Source: Flavisolibacter sp. (lineage in GTDB: Bacteria > Bacteroidota > Bacteroidia > Chitinophagales > Chitinophagaceae). Taken from it: a stretch of DNA of 6,926 nt. A model generated the notes under the pieces. It saw only the letters and a program-made list of their open reading frames with translations. It ran no database searches and had not been told where the DNA came from. Both the position numbers and the translations under genes were made by a program. Shown here piece by piece: positions 6,534 through 6,926 of the stretch. Numbering within the stretch: position 1 is the first letter of the stretch; each line of letters starts with the position of its first letter. Location of the stretch: contig JAICTW010000135.1 of NCBI GenBank assembly GCA_025936195.1, positions 1 to 6,926 of the forward strand. The letters are read 5' to 3'.

Positions 6534-6926
6534 TTAATAGCCCGGATTCTGATCTTTTGTGGGATCAAGCGCTTTGTTGAAATTAAATTCAGAAGCTGGG
6601 ATTGGAAAGAGATAACATTTTTGCGCAATCGTTTTGCCTTTAATAGCACCAATAATTTCCTGGGCCTTACCAGTTCTTTTCAATGTAAGCCATCTTTTAC
6701 CTTCATACACAAACTCATATCCTCTTTCCCTGATAACGAGATCCAAAAAGCTGTTGGCATCATAATCAGCCAACTTAAAATCAACAGTTGAAGGCTGTGT
6801 TGGATTTTTACCATAGGCTCTGCGATGCACCTGGTTCAGTGCTTCCATAGCTTCTGCAGTAGGACCACCATTGGCCTGACTTGCAGCTTCCGCATAAATC
6901 AATAATAAATCTGCATAACGATACCA
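6534..6926 (-). CDS. SusD/RagB family glycan-binding lipoprotein, C-terminal part (5' end outside window)
   Basis: The last 130 residues of a SusD-like protein are visible. The frame is open to the window edge, so the start lies beyond it. SusD proteins are outer-membrane lipoproteins that bind a glycan and pass it to a TonB-dependent SusC porin. The visible part starts with WYRYADLLLIYAEA, the conserved helix of the C-terminal half. It continues with RERGYEFVYEGKRW (visible residues 66-79), the usual E-R-x-x-E-F-x-x-E-G-x-R-W signature, then YLFPIPASE (105-113), and ends in QNPGY, a very common SusD C-terminus. A TTG at 6900-6902 could be misread as a start, but the family motif continues upstream of it, so it is an internal Leu codon. 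The natural stop is TAA. The GH10-like gene follows after 77 bases, suggesting co-transcription. Family assignment is very secure; the ligand is unknown. Confidence 0.96.
   Translation of the reverse strand, partial: WYRYADLLLIYAEAASQANGGPTAEAMEALNQVHRRAYGKNPTQPSTVDFKLADYDANSFLDLVIRERGYEFVYEGKRWLTLKRTGKAQEIIGAIKGKTIAQKCYLFPIPASEFNFNKALDPTKDQNPGY

Noticed and set aside
6900..6902. TTG as the start of a 122-residue SusD-like protein
   Set aside because: The frame and the conserved WYRYADLLLIYAEA motif continue upstream to the window edge, so this is an internal Leu codon.

Overview
The window looks like part of a polysaccharide utilisation locus (PUL) from a member of the Bacteroidota. The Chitinophagaceae/Sphingobacteriia are my best guess, but this is not proven. 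The reasons are a SusD-family C-terminus, a run of secreted carbohydrate-active enzymes, short A/T-rich leaders with no clear Shine-Dalgarno sequence, and moderately low GC. Every supportable gene is on the minus strand, so transcription runs from the high-coordinate end to the low-coordinate end. The genes are closely packed, with gaps of 77, 56, 42 and 59 bases and one ATGA overlap. This fits a single operon whose promoter and SusC-like gene would lie beyond base 6926. I saw no RNA gene, mobile element, CRISPR array or convincing terminator. No stretch over 300 bases lacks a gene.

In transcription order the genes are: (1) the last 130 residues of a SusD/RagB glycan-binding lipoprotein (6534-6926, start outside the window); (2) a 445-residue GH10-fold glycosidase with both catalytic glutamates but altered substrate-binding motifs (5119-6456); (3) a cytoplasmic RraA-like / HMG-CHA aldolase-family protein (4319-5062); (4) a secreted S1-type sulfatase (start 4276) stopped by an in-frame TAA at 2957-2959, although the same frame continues for 56 recognisably sulfatase-like residues to a second TAA at 2786-2788; (5) an 856-residue secreted protein with an N-terminal beta-sandwich-like region and two tandem alpha/beta-hydrolase domains, of which only the first keeps a Ser nucleophile (156-2726); (6) the first 53 residues of a sialate O-acetylesterase-like (SGNH esterase) protein running off the low end (1-159).

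Together the genes suggest uptake and breakdown of a substituted glycan. SusC/D would bind and import it, the GH10-like enzyme would cut the backbone, the sulfatase would remove sulfate esters, and the two esterases would remove acetyl or similar esters. The RraA-like protein may act on a 2-oxo acid formed from a released sugar acid. The substrate cannot be fixed from sequence alone. The observations most worth checking are the broken sulfatase frame, the aldolase-family gene inside the enzyme run, the divergent GH10, and the second hydrolase domain that has lost its catalytic serine.
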